From contig NZ_FXYY01000009.1 in NCBI RefSeq assembly GCF_900169165.1, positions 62,001 through 126,000 of the forward strand: a stretch of DNA of 64,000 nucleotides, read 5' to 3'. Positions 16,679 to 25,070 of this stretch are shown piece by piece. The DNA comes from Brevibacterium linens ATCC 9172 (GTDB lineage Bacteria > Actinomycetota > Actinomycetes > Actinomycetales > Brevibacteriaceae). The notes beneath the pieces are model-generated. The model was not told where the DNA came from, did no database searches, and worked only from the letters and a program-made list of their open reading frames with translations. Position 1 is the stretch's first letter. The number at the start of each line of letters is the position of its first letter. A program made the translations under genes and the position numbers.

Positions 16679-17539
16679 TCACCACGCCGTCGAGACCTCT
16701 TCGGCGCCGCCGAGGGCCGCGAGCTGCTTGCGGCGCCAGACCTCGGTGTCCTTGATCTGATTGAACGTATAGATGTGCAGGCCGGCCACGCCCATGTCCG
16801 GGTCGTCGAGCACCGGGCCGATCTTGTCGAGGAACTTCCGCGGGTTGTAGCCGCCGGGCTTGGCCATCCGCGTGAACGTCGCCGTGTTCTTGCGCAGGAA
16901 TCGCGTGGACTCGCCCACCCCGATCTTCGTCGCGACGCGGGCGAGCTTCGCCAGCTCTACCTTCCCGGCGATGCCGAGGACCAGCGGCAGCTCGATGCTG
17001 CGCGAGCGCACCCGGGCCACCCACGCGGCGACGAGAGCCGGATCGAAGCACAGATTCGACACCAGGTGCGTGGCGTAGTCGCGTTTGTCCCACATCGCCT
17101 GGACGGTCACATCATCGGGGATGATCGGGTGCGATTCCGGATAGGCGCTGACGCCGATATGGCGGAACGGGGCGGCCATGGAAGAGAGATCGACGAGGAG
17201 GTCGTGGGCTCCGACGTACCCGCCGGCCGGGGGAGTGGCGTCCCCCGCGGGGACGAAGATCCGGTCCACAGCCGCCTCGGCGAGGCGATCGACGATCTCC
17301 GTGAGCTCGGGTCTGCCGTGGATCATCCGTGCGGCCAAGTGGGGCACGGCGCGGAATCCCAAAGCCTGGAGCTGTTCGGCCGTGGCCAGCGTCGCCTCAA
17401 GCGTCAGTCCCGTCGACGCGGTCACGGTGATTTCGCGCCCGGGTGCGACGTACTCCTCGATGCGTTCGACGATGCCGGCCGTGGGCAGAACTTCATAGCG
17501 GGCGGTGCTCAACAGCGTGCGCAGGGTTGACTGTGACAT
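16679..17539 (-). CDS. Methylenetetrahydrofolate reductase (MetF)-family protein
   Basis: 286 residues, close to bacterial MetF length. Conserved points: RYEVLP near residue 15 (position of the catalytic Glu), VPHLAAR, VSAYPESHP and the C-terminal LHIYTFNQ. MetF interconverts methylene-THF and methyl-THF using FAD. It is divergent from housekeeping MetF. It is transcribed away from a THF-dependent demethylase-like gene, the arrangement known from O-demethylation clusters, where MetF runs in the oxidative direction to recycle methyl-THF. AAGGAG precedes the ATG at 17539. I infer a catabolic rather than methionine-biosynthetic role. Confidence 0.8.
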   Translation of the reverse strand: MSQSTLRTLLSTARYEVLPTAGIVERIEEYVAPGREITVTASTGLTLEATLATAEQLQALGFRAVPHLAARMIHGRPELTEIVDRLAEAAVDRIFVPAGDATPPAGGYVGAHDLLVDLSSMAAPFRHIGVSAYPESHPIIPDDVTVQAMWDKRDYATHLVSNLCFDPALVAAWVARVRSRSIELPLVLGIAGKVELAKLARVATKIGVGESTRFLRKNTATFTRMAKPGGYNPRKFLDKIGPVLDDPDMGVAGLHIYTFNQIKDTEVWRRKQLAALGGAEEVSTAW

Positions 17540-17632
17540 CCTCGTCTCCTTCTCGGAGGTCGATTCATGAAACTCGCAAGCGCGAGTCCCTTGCGTCCCG
17601 GTGCCTTCGATCCTACACTCATTGTACCCATG

Positions 17633-17652
17633 ATATGGGAATTGAGTTCCAT
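17633..17652. promoter_or_regulatory. IclR-type operator candidate between metF-like and dmdA-like genes
   Basis: TATGGGAATTGAGTTCCATA, a near palindrome resembling the E. coli IclR site TGGAAATNATTTCCA. It overlaps the AT-rich -10 region of the rightward gene (TATAAA at 17654-17659) and lies beside a TACAAT -10 box for the leftward gene (17620-17625). One regulator could control both divergent genes. Confidence 0.55.
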
Positions 17653-17683
17653 AATATAAAACTGTGCGAGCAGGGGGAACATC

Positions 17684-18988
17684 ATGGACAACAACGTCCC
17701 CACAGTGGACCAAAGTGACAGGCAAGTCCCGATCAACCTACGTCAGTCCGGCCCGACCCCGGTCGAAATGCTCATCGACACCCGTGTCCGCAAGTCCCCG
17801 TACTGGGAACTGTCCATGCAGCAGGGTTGCTGGCGGGCGTCGATCTACAACCGGATGTACCACCCGCGTGGCTACATCACCCGCGATGAGGGCGGGATGA
17901 TGGCCGAGTATCAGTCCCTCGTCAACGATGTGACCCTGTGGAACGTCGCCGTCGAACGGCAGATCCAGGTCAAGGGTCCCGACGCCGAGGCGTTCGTCAA
18001 CTTCGTCATCACCCGTGACGCGACGAAGATCCCGGTGATGCGTGCCCGCTACGTCATCCTGTGCAACGAAGCCGGCGGCATCCTCAACGATCCGATCCTG
18101 CTGCGCGTCGGCATCGACGAGTTCTGGTTCAGCCTCTCCGACACCGACCTCATGCTCTGGCTGCAGGGGGTCAACGTCGGCGGCCGGTTCGACGTCACGA
18201 TCGCTGAGATCGACGTCGCACCCGTGCAGGTCCAGGGCCCGAAATCCGTCGACGTCATCGCCGACCTCGTCGGGGAGGAGGGTCGCACGCTGCCGAGCTA
18301 CGGACTCATGGAAGCCCAGGTCGGCGGCCGCGATGTCATCATCTCCCAGACCGGATTCACCGGGGAGAAGGGCTACGAGATCTACCTGAAGGATGCGACG
18401 AAGTACGCCGAGGATATGTGGAACGCCGTCCTCGACGCCGGCGCGCCGTACAACCTCAAGGTCGTCGCCCCCAGCCACCACCGCAGGATCGCCGCGGGCA
18501 TCCTCTCGTGGGGACAGGACATGGACTTCGAGACACTCCCATTCCAGGTCAACCTGTCCTATCAGGTGCCGCGGAAGAAGGAGGCCGACTATATCGGCAA
18601 GGCCCGCCTCGAGGAGGTGCGCGATCTCATCGAGGCCGGTACCCCGCCGTATCGCACACAGCTGGTGGGTCTGCTGATCGGCGGCAAACCGATCACGGAC
18701 TACGCGCCGGACTTCTGGCTCGTCTCCGCCGCGGCTGATGGCGAGGCCGTCGGGTATGTGACCTCGCCGTGGTGTTCGCCGGAACTCGAAGCAAATATCG
18801 CCATGGCGCACGTTCCGGTGTCGGCAACCGAGCTCGGCACCGAGTACTGGGTGCATCTGCCGGAGCCGTTCGCCGATGCTCCCGGAGTCCCGGTTCGCGC
18901 CGAGGTGGTCGAGATGCCGTTCCGCCCGAGCGTCAACCCCAACCAGCGTGAGCGTCTGAAGATGCGCGGCCTCGACGCCGCCGTCTGA
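17684..18988 (+). CDS. DmdA-like THF-dependent demethylase (GcvT superfamily)
   Basis: 434 residues. The body follows dimethylsulfoniopropionate demethylase DmdA more closely than GcvT: ERQIQVKGPDAEAFVNFVI, then GGILNDPILLRV, WFSLSDTDLMLWLQG, VQVQGPKSVDV, GEKGYEIYL and RRIAAGILSWGQDM. Family enzymes move a methyl group from a sulfonium, O-methyl or N-methyl donor to THF in the cytosol. The divergent MetF-like gene fits recycling of methyl-THF. True DMSP specificity needs binding-site residues I cannot verify by eye. The protein is about 60 residues longer than SAR11 DmdA, mostly at the N-terminus. AGGGGG lies seven bases before the ATG. Confidence 0.8.
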   Translation: MDNNVPTVDQSDRQVPINLRQSGPTPVEMLIDTRVRKSPYWELSMQQGCWRASIYNRMYHPRGYITRDEGGMMAEYQSLVNDVTLWNVAVERQIQVKGPDAEAFVNFVITRDATKIPVMRARYVILCNEAGGILNDPILLRVGIDEFWFSLSDTDLMLWLQGVNVGGRFDVTIAEIDVAPVQVQGPKSVDVIADLVGEEGRTLPSYGLMEAQVGGRDVIISQTGFTGEKGYEIYLKDATKYAEDMWNAVLDAGAPYNLKVVAPSHHRRIAAGILSWGQDMDFETLPFQVNLSYQVPRKKEADYIGKARLEEVRDLIEAGTPPYRTQLVGLLIGGKPITDYAPDFWLVSAAADGEAVGYVTSPWCSPELEANIAMAHVPVSATELGTEYWVHLPEPFADAPGVPVRAEVVEMPFRPSVNPNQRERLKMRGLDAAV

Positions 18989-19087
18989 GTCGACTCCCGC
19001 TCCCGAGACCGAGCGCGGTCGCCGTTGCTTCGAGCCGGCGGCCGCGTTCGCATCCCTCACCCGCAGCGGCTGTTCCTGCAGTCAGCA

Positions 19088-19161
19088 GAGCACCCCTCAC
19101 CGTCAGTGACGGCTCGCCCCGATGCAAAGGGGTGATCTGTTGCTGACGGTGAGGGGTGCTC
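19088..19161. terminator. Large inverted repeat between convergent genes
   Basis: GAGCACCCCTCACCGTCAG (19088-19106) is perfectly complementary to 19143-19161, with a 36-base loop. It lies between the ends of the DmdA-like gene and the permease gene and could terminate both. No T-run follows. Confidence 0.65.
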
Positions 19162-19222
19162 GCAATCGTGCGAAGTGCGACTGGCGGTGACGGATGCGCC
19201 TGGGCCAGCCGGACGCCCGCGA

Positions 19223-20677
19223 TCACTTCCCGCGCAGCGCCTTGACCTTGGCGAGCAGTTCGTTCTCGGCGTTCGGGCCGGCCTTGACTCCGCGCGGCAG
19301 GCGGAACATGAAGACGATTCCGATGAGCAGCCACAGGCCGAACATCGCCCACGACTGCCAGGCGAGCTGCGCGGAGACCGGGGTGATCGGCAGGTAGAGA
19401 ACGAAGAGGACGAGCGTGAGCACGGCCGCGATGACACCGATGGCGAAACCGGAGTTGCCCTTGCCTCCGATGCGCAGCGGTCGGTCCATCGCCGGTTCGC
19501 GCTTGCGCAGGACCAGGAAGGCGACGCTGACGAGGAAGTAGGCGATGACGATCGCAGGCGACCCCGCATCGACGATCCAGCCCAGCGCCGCCGAGCCGAG
19601 GAACGGCGCGAGGGCTGACAATGCCCCGATGAAGAGGATCGCGTTGACCGGAGTGCGGTAGCGCGGGTGGAGCTTGCCGAACCAGGCCGGGATCATGCCG
19701 GCCACGGCCATCGCCCACATCAGGCGAGACGAGCCCATGAGGAACGCGTTCCACGAGGTGATGATGCCTGCCAGGCCACCGGCGATGACGATCTTGCCCC
19801 AGACGGCGGAATTGAACATGGCCGCCAGCGCATCCGCAGTGACGAGGTCATGTGTGGCCAGGTCGGAGGCGGGCATCGCCAGAGACGTCATCCCGATGAC
19901 GATGACGTAGAAGGTGATCGCCATGAGCACCGAGACGACGACGAGCTTGCCGATCTTCGCCGGCGGCAGGTTGATCTCCTCCGCCGACTGCGGGATGACA
20001 TCGAAGCCGACGAAGAGGAACGGCACGACCGCGACGACGGCGATGAAGCCGGATCCGCCGCCGGTGAACAGCGGTTGGGTGTTCGCGGCCTCGCCGCCGG
20101 TGAAGCCACCGGCCAGGAGCATGAGGGCGACGATGATGAGGAAGGAGACGACGAAGGTCTGGGCGAGGGAGGCGATCTTCACGCCGCGGATGTTGATCCA
20201 GGAGATGATGATCGCAGTGACAGTGCCGACGAGCGCCCAGGTCAGGTACACATCGAAGTCGGCGATCGTCCACAGTTTGACGAACTCGAGGTTCGGGAAG
20301 AGGTAGAGGGCGGTCTTCGGTACGGCGACGGCTTCGAACATGACGACGCTGATGTAGCCGCCGGTGATCGCCCATGAACCGAAGAGGGACACCTGCGGTC
20401 CCAACGCCCGGATCAGGTAGTTGTGCTCACCGCCGGCGTGCGGCATGGCGGCCACGAGTTCGGAGTACACGGTGCCGACGAAACACATGATGATGCCGCC
20501 GACGACGAAGGCGAGGATGGCGCCCAAGGTGCCGGCGCCGGACAGCCATTCGCCGGTGAGCACGACCCAGCCGAAACCGATCATCGCGCCGAATCCGATG
20601 AAGAGCGCATCGAGCGAGCCGAGGGCTTTGACGAAGCCGTGGCCTCGATCCGTTGGTGCTGCCTGCGATTGACTCAT
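19223..20677 (-). CDS. APC-family amino acid/amine permease
   Basis: 484 residues, about 12 transmembrane helices. The first helix has the APC substrate loop GFGAMIGFGWVVLTGEW, and helix 6 FLFVGFDVIPQSAEE matches the superfamily. The substrate is probably an amino acid or related amine taken up with a cation. It is placed at the edge of the methyl-compound catabolism block and converges on the DmdA-like gene, so a link to that substrate is possible but unproven. The C-terminus is short and basic. Confidence 0.88.
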   Translation of the reverse strand: MSQSQAAPTDRGHGFVKALGSLDALFIGFGAMIGFGWVVLTGEWLSGAGTLGAILAFVVGGIIMCFVGTVYSELVAAMPHAGGEHNYLIRALGPQVSLFGSWAITGGYISVVMFEAVAVPKTALYLFPNLEFVKLWTIADFDVYLTWALVGTVTAIIISWINIRGVKIASLAQTFVVSFLIIVALMLLAGGFTGGEAANTQPLFTGGGSGFIAVVAVVPFLFVGFDVIPQSAEEINLPPAKIGKLVVVSVLMAITFYVIVIGMTSLAMPASDLATHDLVTADALAAMFNSAVWGKIVIAGGLAGIITSWNAFLMGSSRLMWAMAVAGMIPAWFGKLHPRYRTPVNAILFIGALSALAPFLGSAALGWIVDAGSPAIVIAYFLVSVAFLVLRKREPAMDRPLRIGGKGNSGFAIGVIAAVLTLVLFVLYLPITPVSAQLAWQSWAMFGLWLLIGIVFMFRLPRGVKAGPNAENELLAKVKALRGK

Positions 20678-20833
20678 GGGTACCTCGAGACTTCTGTGTG
20701 GACGGACGAACAGATACTGGGCCGTGCCGCCGGCGTGAGCCGAATCACGGCAGCTCCGATAAGGCAGAGTAGCAGGATTCTGACCGTTACCGGTGAGTTG
20801 TCTGCCCGGGACGCTGAACCGTTGCGATGGTGC

Positions 20834-20839
20834 TACATT
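20834..20839 (+). promoter_or_regulatory. -10 box of the ktrBA operon (leaderless)
   Basis: TACATT, then seven bases, then the GTG start of ktrB. No ribosome site is seen, so the message is probably leaderless. Confidence 0.45.
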
Positions 20840-20846
20840 TCGTCAG

Positions 20847-22181
20847 GTGCACAGCTCACATCGCGCGGCGATCGTCCGCGTCATCGCGGGCTACACGGCA
20901 GCACTGGTCACCGGAACCACTCTGCTCATGACCCCGGCGGCCACCGTCGCCGACGGCGGCATCTCACTGCTCAAGGCGCTCTTCACAGCCACCTCGGCGC
21001 TCAGCGTCACCGGACTCGTCGTCCTCGACACCGGTCAGGATTTCACGCTCTTCGGTCAGATCGTCATCGTCTGCCTCGTCCAGGCCGGCGGCCTCGGGGT
21101 GCTCCTGCTCACCGCACTGCTCGCCCTGCTGCTGGCCGGAAAAGCCGGCCTGCGGCTGCGCCAGTCCGTGGCCTCGGAGACGAAGAGCGACGCGATCGGC
21201 GGCGTCAAGCCGCTCGTCCTGCGCATCACGGCACTGACCGTCGGGACGGAGCTCGTGGTCGCCTCGGTGCTGTTCTGCCGGTTCTTCTTCCACTACGACG
21301 AACCCGTCACGGCGGCACTTTGGGACGCGATCTTCCATGCGATCTCCGCGTTCAACAACGCCGGATTCGGGCTGCGTCAGGACAACCTCGTCGACTATGT
21401 GGCCGACCCGTTCATCTGCGGTCCGATCGGGCTGGCGGTCATCCTCGGCGGGCTCGGCTATCCCGTCCTCATCGAACTCGTCCGGCGGTACCGAACCCCG
21501 CTGAAGTGGGGTCTGACCACGCGCATCATGGTCGTGCTCACCCCGGTTCTGCTCATCGGCGGAACCGTCTTCATCGCCGCGATCGAATGGAACAACTCAG
21601 CGACGATGGGCCACCTCGATTCCTGGGGGAAGATCCAGGCCGCGGCCTTCCAATCGACGATCACGCGCACCGCCGGGTTCAATTCCATCGACATCAGCCA
21701 GATGCACACGGTGTCGTGGTTCGGCACGGACATCCTCATGTTCATCGGCGGCGGACCGGCCGGCACCGCGGGCGGGGTCAAGATCACGACGATGGCGGTG
21801 CTCGCGGCCACGACGTGGACGGAGATCCGCGGCGGCCGCGCCGTCACCCTCTTCGGTCGCCGCATCTCCCGTGACGTACACCGACAGGCGACGACGGTCA
21901 TCGTCCTGGCGCTCGGCTGGGTGCTCGCAGCGACGATGGTCATCCTGCTCGTCGACCCGAGGTTCGGACTCAGCCGGGTCCTCTTCGAAGTCATCTCCGG
22001 CTTCGGCGCCGTCGGACTGTCGACCGGGATCACCGCGGGCCTGTCGGGTCCCAGCCAGATCGTGCTCATCCTGACCATGGTGCTCGGCCGGCTCGGCCCG
22101 GTGACCGTCGCCTCCGGGCTGGCGCTGCGTGAGCGCCCCATCCGCTACGAACTGCCGAAGGAACGCCCGCTGATCGGCTGA
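20847..22181 (+). CDS. ktrB: TrkH/KtrB-type potassium uptake channel subunit
   Basis: 444 residues with four M1-P-M2 repeats. Selectivity segments are visible at TATSALSVTGL, ISAFNNAGFG, QSTITRTAGFNSID and ISGFGAVGLSTGI, each with the conserved Gly. It conducts K+ (often Na+-coupled) across the membrane. I take the GTG at 20847 because a TACATT -10 box ends seven bases upstream. The KtrA-type regulatory subunit follows 27 bp downstream, forming a Ktr system. Relevant to osmotic adaptation, together with the ectoine genes in this window. Confidence 0.92.
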   Translation: MHSSHRAAIVRVIAGYTAALVTGTTLLMTPAATVADGGISLLKALFTATSALSVTGLVVLDTGQDFTLFGQIVIVCLVQAGGLGVLLLTALLALLLAGKAGLRLRQSVASETKSDAIGGVKPLVLRITALTVGTELVVASVLFCRFFFHYDEPVTAALWDAIFHAISAFNNAGFGLRQDNLVDYVADPFICGPIGLAVILGGLGYPVLIELVRRYRTPLKWGLTTRIMVVLTPVLLIGGTVFIAAIEWNNSATMGHLDSWGKIQAAAFQSTITRTAGFNSIDISQMHTVSWFGTDILMFIGGGPAGTAGGVKITTMAVLAATTWTEIRGGRAVTLFGRRISRDVHRQATTVIVLALGWVLAATMVILLVDPRFGLSRVLFEVISGFGAVGLSTGITAGLSGPSQIVLILTMVLGRLGPVTVASGLALRERPIRYELPKERPLIG

Positions 22182-22208
22182 GGCCGCCGCGCGAGAGAGG
22201 AAGAGACC

Positions 22209-22946
22209 ATGAACGAGAAGAAGAACTGGATGGCGCGGTCCGCGTCGTTCTTCACCGGCGACCCTTCGCCGCTGGCGAGGGACGGTGCGGTGGCCGTGAT
22301 CGGGCTCGGCCGCTTCGGCGGGTCACTGGCACGAGAACTCGCCGAGCATGGAGTCGAGGTCATCGGCGTCGACCGCGACGAATCGGTCGTGGCCGAGTTC
22401 GCCGACGTTCTCGCCCATGCCTCCCGCGCCGATGCCACCGACGAGGTGGTGCTGCGACAGCTGGGCATCGACGAGGTCTTCCGCGTCGTCATCGCCATCG
22501 GCAGCGACCTTGAGGCGAGCATCCTCGTGGCGTCGCGGATCCTCAAGCTCGGCAATCGGCACATCTGGGCGAAGGCGATCAGCGAAACGCATGCGGAGAT
22601 CCTCCACCAGCTGGGCATCGGCAACGTCATCAGCCCCGAGAACGATATGGGTCGCCGGCTGGCCCACCTGATCAGCGGGCATATCTCGGACTTCCTGCCC
22701 ATCGACGAGGATTTCGTCCTGGCGCGCACCACCCCGCCGGTGCGCACGACCGACGTGCCTTTGGCTTCGGTGGGGCTGCGCTCGGCGTATGACGTCACGA
22801 TCGTCGCGTTCAAACGTCGCGGCGGCGGCCATTGGGACATTGCCGACCGGGATGTCACCCTCTACGCCGACGACGAGATCCTCGTGGCCGGCAGCCCGAA
22901 GAAGGTCGAAGCGTTCAGCGAATTGGACAAGGACGCCGACGCTTAG
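22209..22946 (+). CDS. ktrA: KtrA/TrkA-type regulatory subunit
   Basis: 245 residues. RCK_N Rossmann domain with AVIGLGRFGGSLA (residues 29-41), Asp in VIGVDRDE, and an RCK_C (TrkA_C) domain from about residue 155. It binds nucleotides (NAD(H)/ATP/ADP or c-di-AMP in relatives) and gates KtrB. The N-terminal 24 residues before the Rossmann fold are extra. GAGAGGAAGAG precedes the ATG. It is second in the ktrBA pair. Confidence 0.93.
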   Translation: MNEKKNWMARSASFFTGDPSPLARDGAVAVIGLGRFGGSLARELAEHGVEVIGVDRDESVVAEFADVLAHASRADATDEVVLRQLGIDEVFRVVIAIGSDLEASILVASRILKLGNRHIWAKAISETHAEILHQLGIGNVISPENDMGRRLAHLISGHISDFLPIDEDFVLARTTPPVRTTDVPLASVGLRSAYDVTIVAFKRRGGGHWDIADRDVTLYADDEILVAGSPKKVEAFSELDKDADA

Positions 22947-23063
22947 GCCGACGTCCTCGGGCAATCGGTATTACCGCGTCGAAGAGGCGCTTGAGGTTTC
23001 AAGGGTCCCTCGCCGAGGCGGCCCCGGAGTCGGGCCCGTCCGCTCCGGGCGCTGGTGCGGGCT

Positions 23064-23360
23064 TCAGTCGCCGAGGTCGACGACCTCGAACTCGAGGAGG
23101 TTCGCCTGCTCGGAGACAGGGGCTTTGCCGGTCGATTCGTGCGAGGACGAGCGGGCCTGCTTCCAGTTTTCGAAGTCCTCTTTCGTCGCCCACTGGGTGT
23201 AGACGAAGTACTGATCCCCGCCGGCGACCGGGCGCAGCAGTTGGAAGCCCTCGAAGCCGGGAGCCCCATCGACCGAATGCTTGCGCTGCGCGAAGCGCTT
23301 TTCCAGTTCCGCGCGAGCTGGTTCGGGAACGGAGAGCGCGTTGATGGCGACGACTGACAT
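23064..23360 (-). CDS. Heme-degrading-type antibiotic biosynthesis monooxygenase
   Basis: 98 residues, one dimeric alpha+beta barrel domain. Asn7, Trp66 and His74 occupy the spacing of the Asn-Trp-His set of IsdG/MhuD heme oxygenases, and FEGFQLLRP and QYFVYTQWATKEDFENW fit that branch. It probably opens heme to release iron in the cytosol; other small-molecule monooxygenase roles remain possible. GAAGGAG precedes the ATG. It stands alone between ktrA and the DNA methylase. Iron boxes were not seen directly upstream. Confidence 0.75.
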   Translation of the reverse strand: MSVVAINALSVPEPARAELEKRFAQRKHSVDGAPGFEGFQLLRPVAGGDQYFVYTQWATKEDFENWKQARSSSHESTGKAPVSEQANLLEFEVVDLGD

Positions 23361-23680
23361 TGTTGCTCCTTCTCATCAGAGGCAGTGGTTGTCGGTGAGC
23401 GGCTGGCTCACCTCGAGCCTACGACTCCGACCCGAATGCTGTCTGCGAAGTCCGCTTGGTCGCTCGCAGAGTCTCAGAACCGATGTCGTGCAGGGGTCTA
23501 GTATCTGGGTATCTGGGCGCGCGAACCCTGCCTGTGCCTGTATCTGTGCCGAGTTTCGGACGATTCGTGCGGAGGCAGCGCCCGAAAACCGTCACGCATC
23601 GTCCGGAACTCGCGGTGCGAACGGTGCTCCTGCTGGCCTGAGTCGTGTTCAGGTGTCCGGCTGGTGGGTAGGGCGGCCCA
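23361..23680. other. Intergenic stretch, nothing recognised
   Basis: About 320 bp between the divergent monooxygenase promoter side and the end of the DNA methylase gene. I see no plausible gene, RNA, long palindrome or clear terminator, only a short direct repeat (GTATCTGG twice near 23504). Confidence 0.4.
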
Positions 23681-25033
23681 CTACTTGCCGTCGTCGACCT
23701 CGAGTTGGGTGAAGTCCAGCCCCGGGGAGTGGGCTGCGGCGGCACGGCGGATGCGTTCGGCGGTGAGTTCGCTGATCGTCGGGAACTCGGCGTCGCCGGT
23801 CCGGCCTGTTTCGTCACCAACTGCCGTCACCACGGCCTTCGCAGTCTTCGACCGCAGCGGCTCCGGGGTCTGCACGAGCACGAATGATCGCGTACCTGCG
23901 TCGCGCGAATTGGCCTCCATCACGGCCTGCGCCGTGGTCCCGGATCCGGCGAAGAAGTCGAGGACGATGGCATCGGGGTCGAAGAACGTCTGCGAGGCCA
24001 CGAGCGCCTTGACCAGCTCGACCGGCTTCGGATAGCTGAACACCCCCGCCAGACCCAGCGGCTCCAGATCGTTCTGCCCGCCGAGCGCCTTGATGATCGA
24101 GTACATCTTCGAACTCGCCTTCTCCGCCGGCGTCACCCGCACCACCGCGTGCTTGCCGTCGGTTCCCCACGGCCGGAGGATGTACTCGCCCGATGCCAGC
24201 TTCGCGTCCACCTCGGCGAGTTTCCTCTCGCCTTTGACGGCGACGATGTCCTCATACATCAGCCGCCGCTCCGACCCGCGCGCATACCGGCCGAAACCGG
24301 CGCGCAGCACATCGGTTTCCACGAGCATCCGCCTGCCGTCGATGACCTCGAGCTTCGCCGGCGACTTCTTCTCCGTGAGGAACGGCCCGACCCGGCTTGC
24401 CTCGCGGGCCCAGACATGCACATAGTCGTGCCCGCGCACGAACGACCGCGCATTGCCCCCGCCCTTGGCCCGCTGATGGATGAGCGTGCCCAGCGAATTG
24501 TCCTCACCGAAGATCTCGTGCCCGAGCAGCTGCGCCCACGCGCTCTCCTTGTCGTCGAGATGGAGGAACAGCACCCCATCGTCGCGCATGAGCTCGCGCG
24601 CGAGCAGCAGCCGCGGAGTCATGAAGGACAGCCAACTGGCGTGATCGTGCCCGTGATCCTTGTAGGTGTGCGCGTTGCCCGTGTTGTACGGCGGATCGAT
24701 GTAGACGACCTTGACCCGCCCGCGATGCGTGGCCAGCAGCGCCTGCAGAGCCGGCAGATTGTCCCCGACGATGAGCAGATTCTCCCGCGGATCGGGAGCG
24801 ACGCTCGATCCGTCATCCTTGCGCAGGTGAGGACGGCGGGCGCCCTCGCCGAGGTGGTGCTCGGGTCCCTCGTCACCCTCGCCGAGGCGGGGCTCGCGTT
24901 CCGTATCACAGTCACCGAGGTGGTGCTCGGGTCCCCGTTCACCGGGCCCGGGCCCGGTGTCGGCATCCGCGATGAGGCGGTGGCCGAGGGCGAAGGCGGC
25001 GGCCTTGCCCGGCCACTCCAAGACGGTCGTCAT
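23681..25033 (-). CDS. Orphan DNA methyltransferase, type III Mod-like (beta class)
   Basis: 450 residues. SAM-dependent N6-adenine or N4-cytosine methylase: catalytic DPPY at 113-116 (YIDPPYNTGN) precedes the SAM motif FAGSG at 361-365, the beta-class order of type III Mod proteins. No restriction (Res) gene, specificity subunit or Vsr-like gene is adjacent, so it may be a solitary epigenetic methylase. Residues about 25-75 are a low-complexity insert with the repeated block GPEHHLG, encoded by short DNA repeats around CGAGGTGGTGCTCGGGTCCC. GAAGGAG precedes the ATG. Recognition sequence unknown. Confidence 0.85.
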   Translation of the reverse strand: MTTVLEWPGKAAAFALGHRLIADADTGPGPGERGPEHHLGDCDTEREPRLGEGDEGPEHHLGEGARRPHLRKDDGSSVAPDPRENLLIVGDNLPALQALLATHRGRVKVVYIDPPYNTGNAHTYKDHGHDHASWLSFMTPRLLLARELMRDDGVLFLHLDDKESAWAQLLGHEIFGEDNSLGTLIHQRAKGGGNARSFVRGHDYVHVWAREASRVGPFLTEKKSPAKLEVIDGRRMLVETDVLRAGFGRYARGSERRLMYEDIVAVKGERKLAEVDAKLASGEYILRPWGTDGKHAVVRVTPAEKASSKMYSIIKALGGQNDLEPLGLAGVFSYPKPVELVKALVASQTFFDPDAIVLDFFAGSGTTAQAVMEANSRDAGTRSFVLVQTPEPLRSKTAKAVVTAVGDETGRTGDAEFPTISELTAERIRRAAAAHSPGLDFTQLEVDDGK

Positions 25034-25070
25034 CCTTCTCCTTCACCCCGAACGGTGCCAAGATTGCTGT

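Noticed and set aside
17684..18988. Calling the GcvT-like gene a second glycine-cleavage T-protein
   Set aside because: Its body follows DmdA-type sequence, it lacks the usual T-protein C-terminal pattern, and a complete gcvPTH set lies elsewhere in the window.
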